Source: Kiloniellales bacterium (GTDB lineage Bacteria; Pseudomonadota; Alphaproteobacteria; Kiloniellales; JAKSDN01). From it: 10,721 bases of DNA. This document shows positions 1 to 6,077 of this stretch, in pieces. The stretch is taken from positions 1 to 10,721 of the forward strand of contig JAKSDN010001517.1 of the NCBI GenBank assembly GCA_022360075.1. The letters are read 5' to 3'. The notes beneath the pieces were generated by a model. The model saw nothing but the letters and a program-made list of their open reading frames with translations, was not told the origin of the DNA and searched no databases. Position 1 is the first letter of the stretch, and each line of letters opens with the position of its first letter. The position numbers and the translations under genes were made by a program.

Positions 1-38
1 ATGATCATCCCCAAGCGCTTCGCGCGGTTCGTACCGGA

Positions 39-80
39 CCCTTCGAGACGCGCCCTGGAGGGCGCTCCTCAGGTTGAGGT
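39..80 (-). repeat. Hairpin intergenic repeat, inverted copy
   Basis: Read on the minus strand this is an intergenic hairpin unit that opens with CCTGAGGAG and closes with CTCGAAGGG. Its central stem is GCGCCCT (50-56) and AGGGCGC (59-65) around a 2-nt loop. It has the same ends as the copies at 114 and 191 but different stem bases and opposite orientation. Such units are common between genes in many alphaproteobacterial genomes; a role in mRNA ends or in transposase-assisted spread is only inferred. Confidence 0.75.
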
Positions 81-113
81 AAGCCTTTGATGGCATTAAG
101 AAATGTCCTCATC

Positions 114-190
114 CTGAGGAGCCCGCCTTGGCGGGCGTCTCGAAGGACGCACGATTGCATTCCAGCCACACGTCAATTTTTTCACAAACT
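114..190 (+). repeat. 77-bp tandem module, copy 1 (hairpin plus spacer)
   Basis: The module starts with CTGAGGAG, carries the stem GCCCGCC (121-127) / GGCGGGC (130-136) with loop TT, then GTCTCGAAGGACGCAC, and ends with a spacer containing ATTCCAGCC and TCACA. It is followed directly by a diverged second copy. The stem bases differ from copy 2, yet pairing is kept. Confidence 0.8.
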
Positions 191-266
191 CTGAGGAGCC
201 CGCGAAGCGGGCGTCTCGAAGGACGCACCTTGGTATTCCAGCCCCACATCAATCTCTTCACAGGCT
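191..266 (+). repeat. Tandem module, copy 2 (hairpin plus spacer)
   Basis: Second copy of the module at 114-190, one base shorter. The stem is GCCCGC (198-203) / GCGGGC (207-212) with loop GAA, followed by the same GTCTCGAAGGACGCAC run and a spacer again containing ATTCCAGCC and TCACA. The spacer similarity shows that hairpin and spacer were duplicated together as one tandem unit. Confidence 0.8.
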
Positions 267-290
267 CTGAGCCTATCGAAGGGTGAGGAG
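267..290 (+). repeat. Third, shortened repeat start
   Basis: At the place where a third module would begin, the sequence reads CTGAGCCTATCGAAGGGTGA. This is a short-hairpin variant of the same repeat class (CTGAG...TCGAAGGG) without the long GC stem, and the spacer that should follow is missing. It may be a remnant or a separate member of the family. From here to 415 I see no gene and no further repeat unit. Confidence 0.55.
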
Positions 291-394
291 GAGGGGGCGT
301 TCCGAAAAGCAAAAAAGGCATTTGAACGCTACACAAGGGTCAAGATCGCCGACCCCTCGTGTAAGCGGCGCTCTTCAGTTCGCTGAACAACGCT

Positions 395-412
395 GGCCGG
401 CCCGTACCGGCC
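395..412 (-). terminator. Possible terminator hairpin of the 75-residue gene
   Basis: A perfect 6-bp GC stem, GGCCGG / CCGGCC, with a 6-nt loop starts 3 nt after the stop codon of the minus-strand gene at 416. No long U run follows, so it may be a stabilising 3' hairpin rather than a true intrinsic terminator. Confidence 0.4.
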
Positions 413-415
413 GGC

Positions 416-643
416 TCATGCCGCTTTTTGGCCGAGCGCCTCTTGCTTCATGGTCTCGACGATGTCGGCCGCCTCCTTGACCTGAGCCAAGGGGCTCTGC
501 GCCATCGAGCCCGAGACCGACGTCAGAAGCTCGTCGATCTCCTGGTCCGAGAACAGGCCCTTGCGATGCAATGCGGTCAGCAGCGCCTGCGCGACGTTCA
601 AGGCCGCCAGGGTCTCGGCCGCGCGGTTGTAGCCAGAGATCAT
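416..643 (-). CDS. Small helical protein of unknown function (75 aa)
   Basis: I do not recognise a family. The protein is 75 residues, mostly predicted helix: an Ala/Leu-rich N-terminal helix (NRAAETLAALNVAQALLTAL), a GLFSDQEIDELL segment that resembles a helix cap plus second helix, and a C-terminal amphipathic helix ending in QEALGQKAA. It has no signal peptide, no membrane span and no Cys. I chose the ATG at 643 because GGGATGAGG lies just upstream and a predicted transcription start falls near 666; an in-frame ATG at 652 and GTG at 661 would add 3 or 6 residues. The gene is divergent from the oxygenase pair. The FNR/FixK-type box at 700-713 sits about 40.5 bp upstream of that predicted start, so low-oxygen induction is a reasonable inference. 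A hairpin follows the stop codon. Confidence 0.65.
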   Translation of the reverse strand: MISGYNRAAETLAALNVAQALLTALHRKGLFSDQEIDELLTSVSGSMAQSPLAQVKEAADIVETMKQEALGQKAA

Positions 644-696
644 GGTCCTCATCCCTATCACAGCGAGCTTGCAGCTTAGGCCGGGGGCAGGGCATC

Positions 697-716
697 GCCT
701 TGACCGAGGTCAAGGC
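697..716. promoter_or_regulatory. Perfect 20-bp palindrome with FNR/FixK-type box
   Basis: GCCTTGACCGAGGTCAAGGC is a perfect inverted repeat (9+2+9). Its core at 700-713, TTGAC-CGAG-GTCAA, fits the TTGA-N6-TCAA spacing of FNR/FixK/DNR-family sites (consensus TTGAT-N4-ATCAA) with the T-to-C and A-to-G variants often seen in alphaproteobacteria. On the minus strand a -10-like TAAGCT (678-673) predicts a start at 666, placing the box centre at -40.5, close to the class II activator position. Toward the oxygenases no comparably good -10 is visible. Confidence 0.6.
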
Positions 717-812
717 CGGCAGGCCCTCCGTCGGACGTGATGTCTCGGGCGCGGCGAGGCGCGGGCGGGCGTGGGGCTTGCAGCCCGCCGGGAAATCGGC
801 GATCCAAGGGGC

Positions 813-1469
813 ATGACGCTCAGCCGCGACGCGATCCTCAAGCAGGCCCAGTTCCTGTCCTTCTTCAGCACGCCGACCTACGTCGTGCGCCTGCCGCAGG
901 CCGCGCAGATCAACCCGGCGCTGAAGGCACTGATCCTCGCCAAGGCCGAAGCCGAGACCGACGGGCTCATGAACTCGAACGTCGGCGGCTGGCATTCCGG
1001 CCGCGACCTGCTGCACTGGGGCGGCGAGCCCATGCGGACCCTGGCGCGTGCGGCGGTCGACTGCGCCAATCGCTTGACGATGGACCGAAAGGGACAGCCG
1101 CAGACTCCGAGCTGGCAAATCTCCTGCTGGGCGAACGTCAACCACAGGGGCCACGCCAACCGCCGCCATAGCCATCCCGGCTGCTTCTGGTCGGGCACCT
1201 ACTACGTCGACGACGGCAGCGACACAGCGGGCGCCGATGTCGCCGGCCAGTTCGAGCTGCACGACCCGCGCGGCGTCGCCGCCGCCGTCACGCCCGCGCA
1301 ACTGGCTGCGGGCGAGCGCCGGCCGTCGGCGGACCAAACCCTGATCCGGCCGCAAACGGGCATGATGGTGCTGTTCCCCGCCTGGATGCCGCACTCGGTG
1401 CGGCCCTATCGCGGCGATCGGGTGCGGATCTCGGTCGCCTTCAACCTCGCCTACGACAAGCGGGGCTGA
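813..1469 (+). CDS. 2OG-Fe(II) oxygenase-like protein, first of a tandem pair
   Basis: Probable 2-oxoglutarate/Fe(II)-dependent oxygenase of the small ~200-residue double-stranded beta-helix family (TIGR02466-like); substrate unknown, cytosolic. Visible in the 218 residues: a FSTPTYVV start (18-25), H119-S-H121-P followed by SGTYYV (127-132), a LHDPRG loop (149-154), FPAWMPHSV with H194, and the strand RVRISVAFNL with R205. By analogy H119/H121 and H194 bind iron and R205 binds 2OG. The usual HxD is replaced by HxHP. I start at the ATG at 813, preceded by AAGGGG though very close; a GTG at 771 would add 14 residues. Only 2 nt separate its stop from the next gene, a paralog, so the two are almost certainly co-translated. 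The family is confident; the reaction is not known. Confidence 0.85.
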   Translation: MTLSRDAILKQAQFLSFFSTPTYVVRLPQAAQINPALKALILAKAEAETDGLMNSNVGGWHSGRDLLHWGGEPMRTLARAAVDCANRLTMDRKGQPQTPSWQISCWANVNHRGHANRRHSHPGCFWSGTYYVDDGSDTAGADVAGQFELHDPRGVAAAVTPAQLAAGERRPSADQTLIRPQTGMMVLFPAWMPHSVRPYRGDRVRISVAFNLAYDKRG

Positions 1470-1471
1470 CG

Positions 1472-2140
1472 ATGGCCGTTGCCCCGCGCGAAGACGCCAT
1501 GCAGGCCGCCGGACTCGAGCGCCGCGACCTCTTCGGCACGCCGATCGCCGTCACGCTGATGCCGAACGCCCAAGCGATCAACGCCGCCCTGCGCGCCGAG
1601 GTCCTCGCGCTCCACGAGGCGGCCGCCGACAAGGACCCGACGCTCGCCTGGGACTCCGCCGCCGGCCTGCCCGATCCCGCCGGCGCGGCGATGGGCGACC
1701 TGATCGGGGCCGCCCTCCTGCTGGTGGCGGGCATCACCGGCCGGCGCGAGGACGAGGCGCCGGAGAACTGGGCCATCGCGCCGCGCTGCCACGTCCTGGG
1801 CCAGGGCCAGTCCGTCGCCGTGCACAGCCATCCGGGCGTCGCCTGGGAGGCGACCTACTTCGTCGCGACTTCGGGCCAGGCCCCGGGCGGTCCCGGCGGC
1901 GAGCTCGAGTTCCAGGACCCGCGCGGCGAGGCCCCCGTCATGTACGCGCCCGACCTCACCTTCCTGATGCCGGACGGCGCGACCCTCGGCATCTCGCGCA
2001 ACCTGGCCGCCAAGCCCGGCGTGCTGGTGGTCTATCCGGCCTGGCTGCTGCACGCGGTCAACTTCTACCGCGCCGACGGCCTTCGCCTCTCGGTAACGCT
2101 GCAGCTCACGCCCAAGGCGACGATAGGGGTTCACACTTGA
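1472..2140 (+). CDS. 2OG-Fe(II) oxygenase-like protein, second of a tandem pair
   Basis: Paralog of the upstream gene (222 residues) with the same order of motifs: LFGTPIAV (20-27), H118-S-H120-P followed by ATYFV, an ELEFQDPRG loop (D149), YPAWLLHAV with H194, and LRLSVTLQL with R205. The spacing from H194 to R205 is identical in both copies, which marks R205, not the nearby R203 of copy 1, as the likely 2OG-binding arginine. Between the N-terminal motif and HSHP the two proteins differ strongly (Ala-rich DPAGAAMGDLIGAALLLVAG here), so they probably act on different substrates or form a heterodimer; that is inference. ATG 2 nt after the previous stop, with AAGCGGGG inside the end of that gene as ribosome site. 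A GC hairpin follows the stop. Confidence 0.85.
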   Translation: MAVAPREDAMQAAGLERRDLFGTPIAVTLMPNAQAINAALRAEVLALHEAAADKDPTLAWDSAAGLPDPAGAAMGDLIGAALLLVAGITGRREDEAPENWAIAPRCHVLGQGQSVAVHSHPGVAWEATYFVATSGQAPGGPGGELEFQDPRGEAPVMYAPDLTFLMPDGATLGISRNLAAKPGVLVVYPAWLLHAVNFYRADGLRLSVTLQLTPKATIGVHT

Positions 2141-2148
2141 CCGCGTGG

Positions 2149-2178
2149 CGGGCTGCGGCCGTCAGCCGCGCAGGCCCG
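2149..2178. terminator. Hairpin between convergent genes
   Basis: GCGGC (2155-2159) and GCCGC (2165-2169) form a stem with a 5-nt loop, flanked by CGGGC (2149-2153) and GGCCCG (2173-2178), giving an extended bulged GC hairpin. It sits between the stop of the oxygenase pair (2140) and overlaps the last codons of the convergent gene ending at 2162. It could serve both directions; there is no T run. Confidence 0.4.
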
Positions 2179-2671
2179 TGGGCGGCCGGGTAAAGGTGGT
2201 TTTCTTCGACCGCGCGTTATCGGCAAAGGCCTCGATATCGTCGTGGGAGAAGGGTGGACGCCGGTACTCGAGCACGAGATGGATCAATCCATTGGGCTGA
2301 AGCTTGCCGCAGTCGAGCGACAGGGCGCCGTTCTTGGTGAGCTTCTTTTCGCACGCATTGTCACGCGGCGGCATCGTATCGAAATCGCTGGAGGCGCGGC
2401 GGTCGCGATAGCTGAGCACGACGATTTGGATACCGGTCAAGGCCTCCTCTCCGGTGTTTCTGATGACCACGGCCTGGCTTAGGCGGTCCTTTGCTATCGC
2501 GTCGGGCCGGTAGATGACGAGCTCGAGATTGGGCCGCGTCTGGGTAAACTCGTAGACAAGGACGCCAGCGACCACGCTCGTGACGACGGCGACGACGGCG
2601 CTCTGCAGAGCCAGCCAAACTCGGTCCCGCCAAGCGATCTGCTTCGGCCTCGCTGCGGGCAGGCTGGTCAT
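2162..2671 (-). CDS. Single-span membrane protein of unknown function
   Basis: I recognise no family. The 169-residue protein has a short basic cytoplasmic N-terminus (RPKQIAWRDR), one membrane helix at about 18-40 (LALQSAVVAVVTSVVAGVLV), then a soluble part that should lie in the periplasm. That part looks beta-rich (LELVIYR, SQAVVIRNTG, IQIVVLSYRD, HLVLEYRRP) and resembles a small immunoglobulin-like or CARDB-like fold; this fold guess is weak. C107 and C121 could form a disulfide. No clear ribosome site precedes the ATG. It starts 60 nt after the stop of the CHASE2 cyclase on the same strand, so shared transcription and an accessory or sensing role for the cyclase are plausible but not shown. 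Confidence 0.75.
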   Translation of the reverse strand: MTSLPAARPKQIAWRDRVWLALQSAVVAVVTSVVAGVLVYEFTQTRPNLELVIYRPDAIAKDRLSQAVVIRNTGEEALTGIQIVVLSYRDRRASSDFDTMPPRDNACEKKLTKNGALSLDCGKLQPNGLIHLVLEYRRPPFSHDDIEAFADNARSKKTTFTRPPTGLRG

Positions 2672-2731
2672 AGGACAGGCAGCCGCGATCGCCGGCCATG
2701 GCTCGCGCCGATCGCCGCCGAGGGCATGGCC

Positions 2732-4930
2732 CTATTTGACCCGCGCATGGAAGACGCCGTCCCAATCGGCGGGAGGCGGCTCGGCCCGAAACTCCGCTAT
2801 CCGATGGAGGTATAGTTCATATAGAGGCCGGAGCCGATCCGGCACGATCTCGCTGGTGAGCTGCCCTTCGATGCGCTGCTGTGCGTCGCTCCAGCGTTGC
2901 GCGCGATAGGCTGCCAGAACCTCGGCGTGGTCGTGAAGGAGACGCTGGAACTCTGCTGTCTCACGGAGTTGCTCGTCGCCTAGAAGCGTGTAGATCCGTA
3001 CCGGAGCGCTTTTGCCCTTGAGGGCGATGAGATCGAGCTCCACGAGCGCGAGGTCACCGACCTGCGCCGCCGTGCTTTCGCCCAGAACGATGTCGCTCGT
3101 GTAGCTGCGTCCCAGCCAGGAGAGCCGGGCGGCCACATTGACGCTGTCGCCAATCGCCGAGTACTCGACGCGCCGAGCCGATCCGAGATTGCCGACCACG
3201 CAGGGTCCGGAGTTGATGCCGATCACCACCCGCGGCACAAATCTGATGAGACCATCTTGATCCGCTCTGCTTCGCTGGACTTCTTCCAACCGACGCAGCG
3301 CCACTTGTATGTCGAGGGCAGCCTTGCAGGCGTGGCGAGGGTGTTCGGGATCCTCCAGCGGCGCATTCCAGAAGGCCATGGCGGAATCGGCCATGTATTT
3401 GTTCAGCGTGCCTCCATGCGCATCGACGCAGTCGGTGACCGAGGTCAGGATCTCGTTTAGATGCTCGACGAGCTCCTGGGGCGCGTAGGCCTCCGACATG
3501 ATCGTCATGTCGGCGATGTCGGCGAAGAGGATGCTCATTTCTCGGAGCTCGCCACCGACACGCAACGCGCTGGGATCCTGGGCGAGCCGATCCACCAGCA
3601 CTTCCGGCAAGTAGTGACCGAAGGCGGCTTGAACGCGATGACGCGACCTCTGCTCGCGCAAATAGGAGAGATAGGCCAATACGGCCAATAGCAAGAAACC
3701 GGACAGCGCTGGATAGGTTCCGCTCACCAGCAAGTTCCCCTGGCTGAAGAGAAGCCAGGAGCCGCCCAAATAGATGGCGGACAGCAGCAAGACGCCGACG
3801 AAGCTCCAGACTGCACCGGCGACGCGCAGGAGCAGCGCGACCAACAGACAGCTCGCGAGGATCGCCAGCAGCTCGATCGTGTGAGCCTGTTCCGGTCGTT
3901 CGAGGAACTCGCCCGACAGCAAGGTTTCGAGGAGCTGCGCTTGGATCTCGACCGCCGGTACGACGCCCGAAAGGGGCGTCGTTCTGAGGTCGAAGAGGCC
4001 CGCCGCGCTGGTGCCAATCAACACGATGTGCCCGGAAAGTTGGTCGGCGTCGACACGATCGCTCAGCACGTCCACGGCAGGGATGTAGTCTTTGAGATCG
4101 AAAGGCCGGAAGTGAATCCAGATCTCTCCGGCGCGGTTTGTCGGGATCTCCACGCCGGACAGCCCTATCGCCCGGAAGCCATCTTCATCGGTCTTTGCCA
4201 GGATCGAACCAGCACCTGTCGCCACCCTCAGCAGCTCGACGGAGAACGCCGGGAGAAGCTCATCCCCGACCTGCACCAACATGGCGGCCCGTCGCTGCAC
4301 GCCGTCGGGCCCGGCTTCGGAGCCGATCACGCCGAGACCGAGTGCAGCCTCCTCGAGCATCGGGAGATTGCGCAACAGGCCAAAGTACTGCGGTGCCTTG
4401 CGTGCGCCGGACTCGGGGCCGGCTATGGCGAAGGTAGCCTTGCTGGGCGGGGCGGCCGTCTCGGCGGCGAAGGGCTGGAGGCTTGCCCACTGGCCGAGAA
4501 CGACCCGGCTCTGGGCAAGCCTTGAGGCGAGAACCTGGTCGTTGCTCGGCAAGGCGAGCAGCTCTTCGCGCAGCTCTTCATCGATGCCCTGCAAGCCCCG
4601 CGCGAGAGCAGCGGGTGAGGAACGGTCGGGCTCGGGAAAGACGATGTTCATACCGACGACGACGGCGCCGCGCGCGGTGAGATCAGCGACGAGCTCGGCC
4701 ATCACGCTGCGCGGCCATGGCCATTGCCCGATCTCGGCGAGACTGCGATCGTCGATATCGACGATCGTTATTGGAAAGTCCCCGACCCGCTCTCGCGGCT
4801 GCACTTGCTGATAGAAATCGAAAATGCGCAGGCGCAGGATCTCGACCCAGCTCGGATCGACGAAGCGCAAGAGCAGAAGAGCGACCGTGACAACAACGGT
4901 GGCGAGGTGAATCAGATAGGCGCCCCGCAC
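2732..4930 (-). CDS. CHASE2-domain class III adenylate cyclase
   Basis: Membrane-bound cyclase that should make cAMP in response to an extracytoplasmic signal. In order (732 residues): membrane helix ~5-22; periplasmic CHASE2 sensor ~25-345 (ITIVDIDDRSLAEIGQWPWPR, HIVLIGTSAAGLFDLRTTPL); three membrane helices ~352-369, 372-395, 402-423; class III catalytic domain ~460-650; and the C-terminal tail common in this family, ending PPPADWDGVF. Catalytic residues are present: metal Asp D471 (FADI) and D515, substrate-selecting K511 and S591, transition-state N598 and R602 (GDSVNVAARL). K plus Ser at the adenine positions fits an adenylate cyclase of the IIIb type. The GTG start at 4930 has a strong AAGGGGAGG five bases upstream; the nearby ATG is out of frame. 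A hairpin lies just before the ribosome site. Confidence 0.95.
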   Translation of the reverse strand: MRGAYLIHLATVVVTVALLLLRFVDPSWVEILRLRIFDFYQQVQPRERVGDFPITIVDIDDRSLAEIGQWPWPRSVMAELVADLTARGAVVVGMNIVFPEPDRSSPAALARGLQGIDEELREELLALPSNDQVLASRLAQSRVVLGQWASLQPFAAETAAPPSKATFAIAGPESGARKAPQYFGLLRNLPMLEEAALGLGVIGSEAGPDGVQRRAAMLVQVGDELLPAFSVELLRVATGAGSILAKTDEDGFRAIGLSGVEIPTNRAGEIWIHFRPFDLKDYIPAVDVLSDRVDADQLSGHIVLIGTSAAGLFDLRTTPLSGVVPAVEIQAQLLETLLSGEFLERPEQAHTIELLAILASCLLVALLLRVAGAVWSFVGVLLLSAIYLGGSWLLFSQGNLLVSGTYPALSGFLLLAVLAYLSYLREQRSRHRVQAAFGHYLPEVLVDRLAQDPSALRVGGELREMSILFADIADMTIMSEAYAPQELVEHLNEILTSVTDCVDAHGGTLNKYMADSAMAFWNAPLEDPEHPRHACKAALDIQVALRRLEEVQRSRADQDGLIRFVPRVVIGINSGPCVVGNLGSARRVEYSAIGDSVNVAARLSWLGRSYTSDIVLGESTAAQVGDLALVELDLIALKGKSAPVRIYTLLGDEQLRETAEFQRLLHDHAEVLAAYRAQRWSDAQQRIEGQLTSEIVPDRLRPLYELYLHRIAEFRAEPPPADWDGVFHARVK

Positions 4931-4951
4931 AGCATCCTCCCCTTGGACGAA

Positions 4952-4974
4952 GCGAGGCAGCCCGCCTGCCTCGC
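4952..4974 (-). promoter_or_regulatory. Leader hairpin next to the cyclase ribosome site
   Basis: GCGAGGCAG (4952-4960) and CTGCCTCGC (4966-4974) are perfect complements around a 5-nt loop, forming a strong 9-bp stem. On the cyclase transcript it ends about 7 nt before the Shine-Dalgarno AAGGGGAGG (4944-4936). It could affect translation or mRNA stability. Confidence 0.5.
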
Positions 4975-5141
4975 CTCGGTCTCGGCTCAGAGCTTAGGCT
5001 GAAGCCCCATCGCCTCTGAAGCAGAAAATCCCAATCGCCGCATAATCTTGGCTCCGCTTAAGCCCAAGTGTGTCTTCGTATTCCGCCCGAATGACGTTTG
5101 ACAGAGCGGCAATCGGGATTGCTTTCACGCCGCACGCAATG

Positions 5142-5160
5142 ACAGGGTCAGCGACCCTGT
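5142..5160. other. 8-bp perfect inverted repeat, unknown role
   Basis: ACAGGGTC and GACCCTGT are perfect complements with a 3-nt AGC loop. It lies in the 285-bp gap between the divergent cyclase (start 4930) and the small gene at 5216. It could be a protein operator or an RNA hairpin. The rest of this gap shows only a smaller repeat GCAAT-CGGG-ATTGC just upstream of it and a weak minus-strand promoter match (TTGGGC, 17 nt, TATGCG at 5067-5039). Confidence 0.45.
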
Positions 5161-5215
5161 AAAGCTCTGAGCGCCACTCGGTCTGTCCTTTTCAAACGGG
5201 GGAGCCAGGCGCTTC

Positions 5216-5473
5216 TTGCCGGCAGCGGCCTGCCATCGCGTCCTCCAATCGATCAACGCCGAGGGTGACACCCGCTGCGTGGATATTCTCGTGCGGCCCG
5301 ACGGCACCTTCGGGTGCGAGGAATACCGGCGCGAGCCCGAGGAAAACCGCGGCTGGTTCCCGGTCGGCTTCTTTGCCGAGCGCGTTTTCGATGGCGAAGG
5401 CGAGGCGCTGTCTGCGGCCCGTGCGCGGGTCCCTTGGCTGAGCGATGCCCTGGTGAAACGTCGCGGCCGATGA
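5216..5473 (+). CDS. Small protein of unknown function (85 aa)
   Basis: The protein reads as genuine, not as chance coding: it has a compact beta-type centre, CVDILVRPDGTFGCEEYRRE (21-40), then GWFPVGFFAERVF (46-57) and a helix EALSAARARVPWLSDAL. The pattern of aromatic and charged residues suggests a small folded cytosolic domain; I cannot name it. The start is uncertain. TTG at 5216 has GGGGGAG about 11 nt upstream, and the frame stays open back to 5171 without a good ATG or GTG. C6, C21 and C34 are present but do not form a known metal motif. It is divergent from the cyclase and precedes another small gene on the same strand by 257 bp. Confidence 0.6.
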   Translation: MPAAACHRVLQSINAEGDTRCVDILVRPDGTFGCEEYRREPEENRGWFPVGFFAERVFDGEGEALSAARARVPWLSDALVKRRGR

Positions 5474-5730
5474 GCGCGATTGGTACGACGCCTTCCCTTC
5501 GCCCCAGGCCCATCACCGTTGCGGGAAATCTGACGGTGCGCCTCGGCGGTCAAGACACCCGCGGTCAGTCCATCTGCCAAAGACAATTCCGCTTAAACTA
5601 CTGACAGGTAGATAGAATTTCGACTCAGGCCGATGCGGCGCCATGTACGGCTCCTACACTCTAGTGTTGCGTCGGCACTCCTCGGGATGGCACTGTCGGA
5701 ATGTCACGGAGATGGAAGGGGGAAGGGATC

Positions 5731-5973
5731 ATGGCCCAAGAGTTCGCGATGACCTTGTGCAATATCACGGATGACCGAGTGACCTGGAACGTCACGCCGG
5801 CGGGCGGCGAGACAACCGAGACGCTTCAGGCCTCGCGTCAGTTCGGCACGATCCTCGTGCCCTTCGCCGAGAAGTATCACATCACCGCCGGCAAGGAAGA
5901 GACCACGTCGGACAGCCCGAGCGTGGCTGCCGTCTATACGGGCACGACCATCGTCATCTGCTCGCCGGCCTAG
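5731..5973 (+). CDS. Small beta-rich protein of unknown function (80 aa)
   Basis: I do not recognise the family. The 80 residues are rich in Thr, Val and Ile in alternating patterns (RVTWNVTP, FGTILVPF, TTIVICSPA), which suggests a small beta sheet protein. It has no signal peptide or membrane helix. C10 and C77 lie near the two ends and could meet in the fold. I chose ATG 5731 because GGGGGAAGGGATC directly precedes it, an excellent ribosome site; an upstream in-frame ATG at 5701 would add ten residues but lacks one. The gene is flanked by a 257-bp region without genes upstream, containing the short palindrome ACACT-CT-AGTGT (5656-5667), and runs toward the convergent peroxidase gene 104 bp away. 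It is probably transcribed alone. Confidence 0.65.
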   Translation: MAQEFAMTLCNITDDRVTWNVTPAGGETTETLQASRQFGTILVPFAEKYHITAGKEETTSDSPSVAAVYTGTTIVICSPA

Positions 5974-6077
5974 GGGCGGCTCGCCGCGGTGCCGACCGTT
6001 TCTGGCTGCCGCTTCACGATCTTCGGGACTTCCGGAAAGAGAGCACGGCAGGACCTGCTTGGTCTGACCGCTATCGC

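Noticed and set aside
1..39. Possible start of a gene at the window edge (ATG at 1)
   Set aside because: The frame runs straight into the hairpin repeat and stops after about 29 codons; no ribosome site can be seen.
114..290. Possible CRISPR array
   Set aside because: Only two or three units, repeats are hairpins with changed bases, and the spacers are similar to each other, not unique.
375..1394. Long minus-strand open frame (339 residues) opposite the first oxygenase gene and the small gene
   Set aside because: Arg/Gly/Ala-rich antisense frame with no domain pattern; it overlaps two better supported genes and owes its length to high GC.
1451..2134. Minus-strand open frame (227 residues) antisense to the second oxygenase gene
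   Set aside because: Low-complexity Arg/Gly/Val composition; the plus strand has clear oxygenase motifs.
5098..5103. TTGACA as a -35 promoter element
   Set aside because: No acceptable -10 at 16-18 bp downstream (GCTTTC there), so the match is probably chance.
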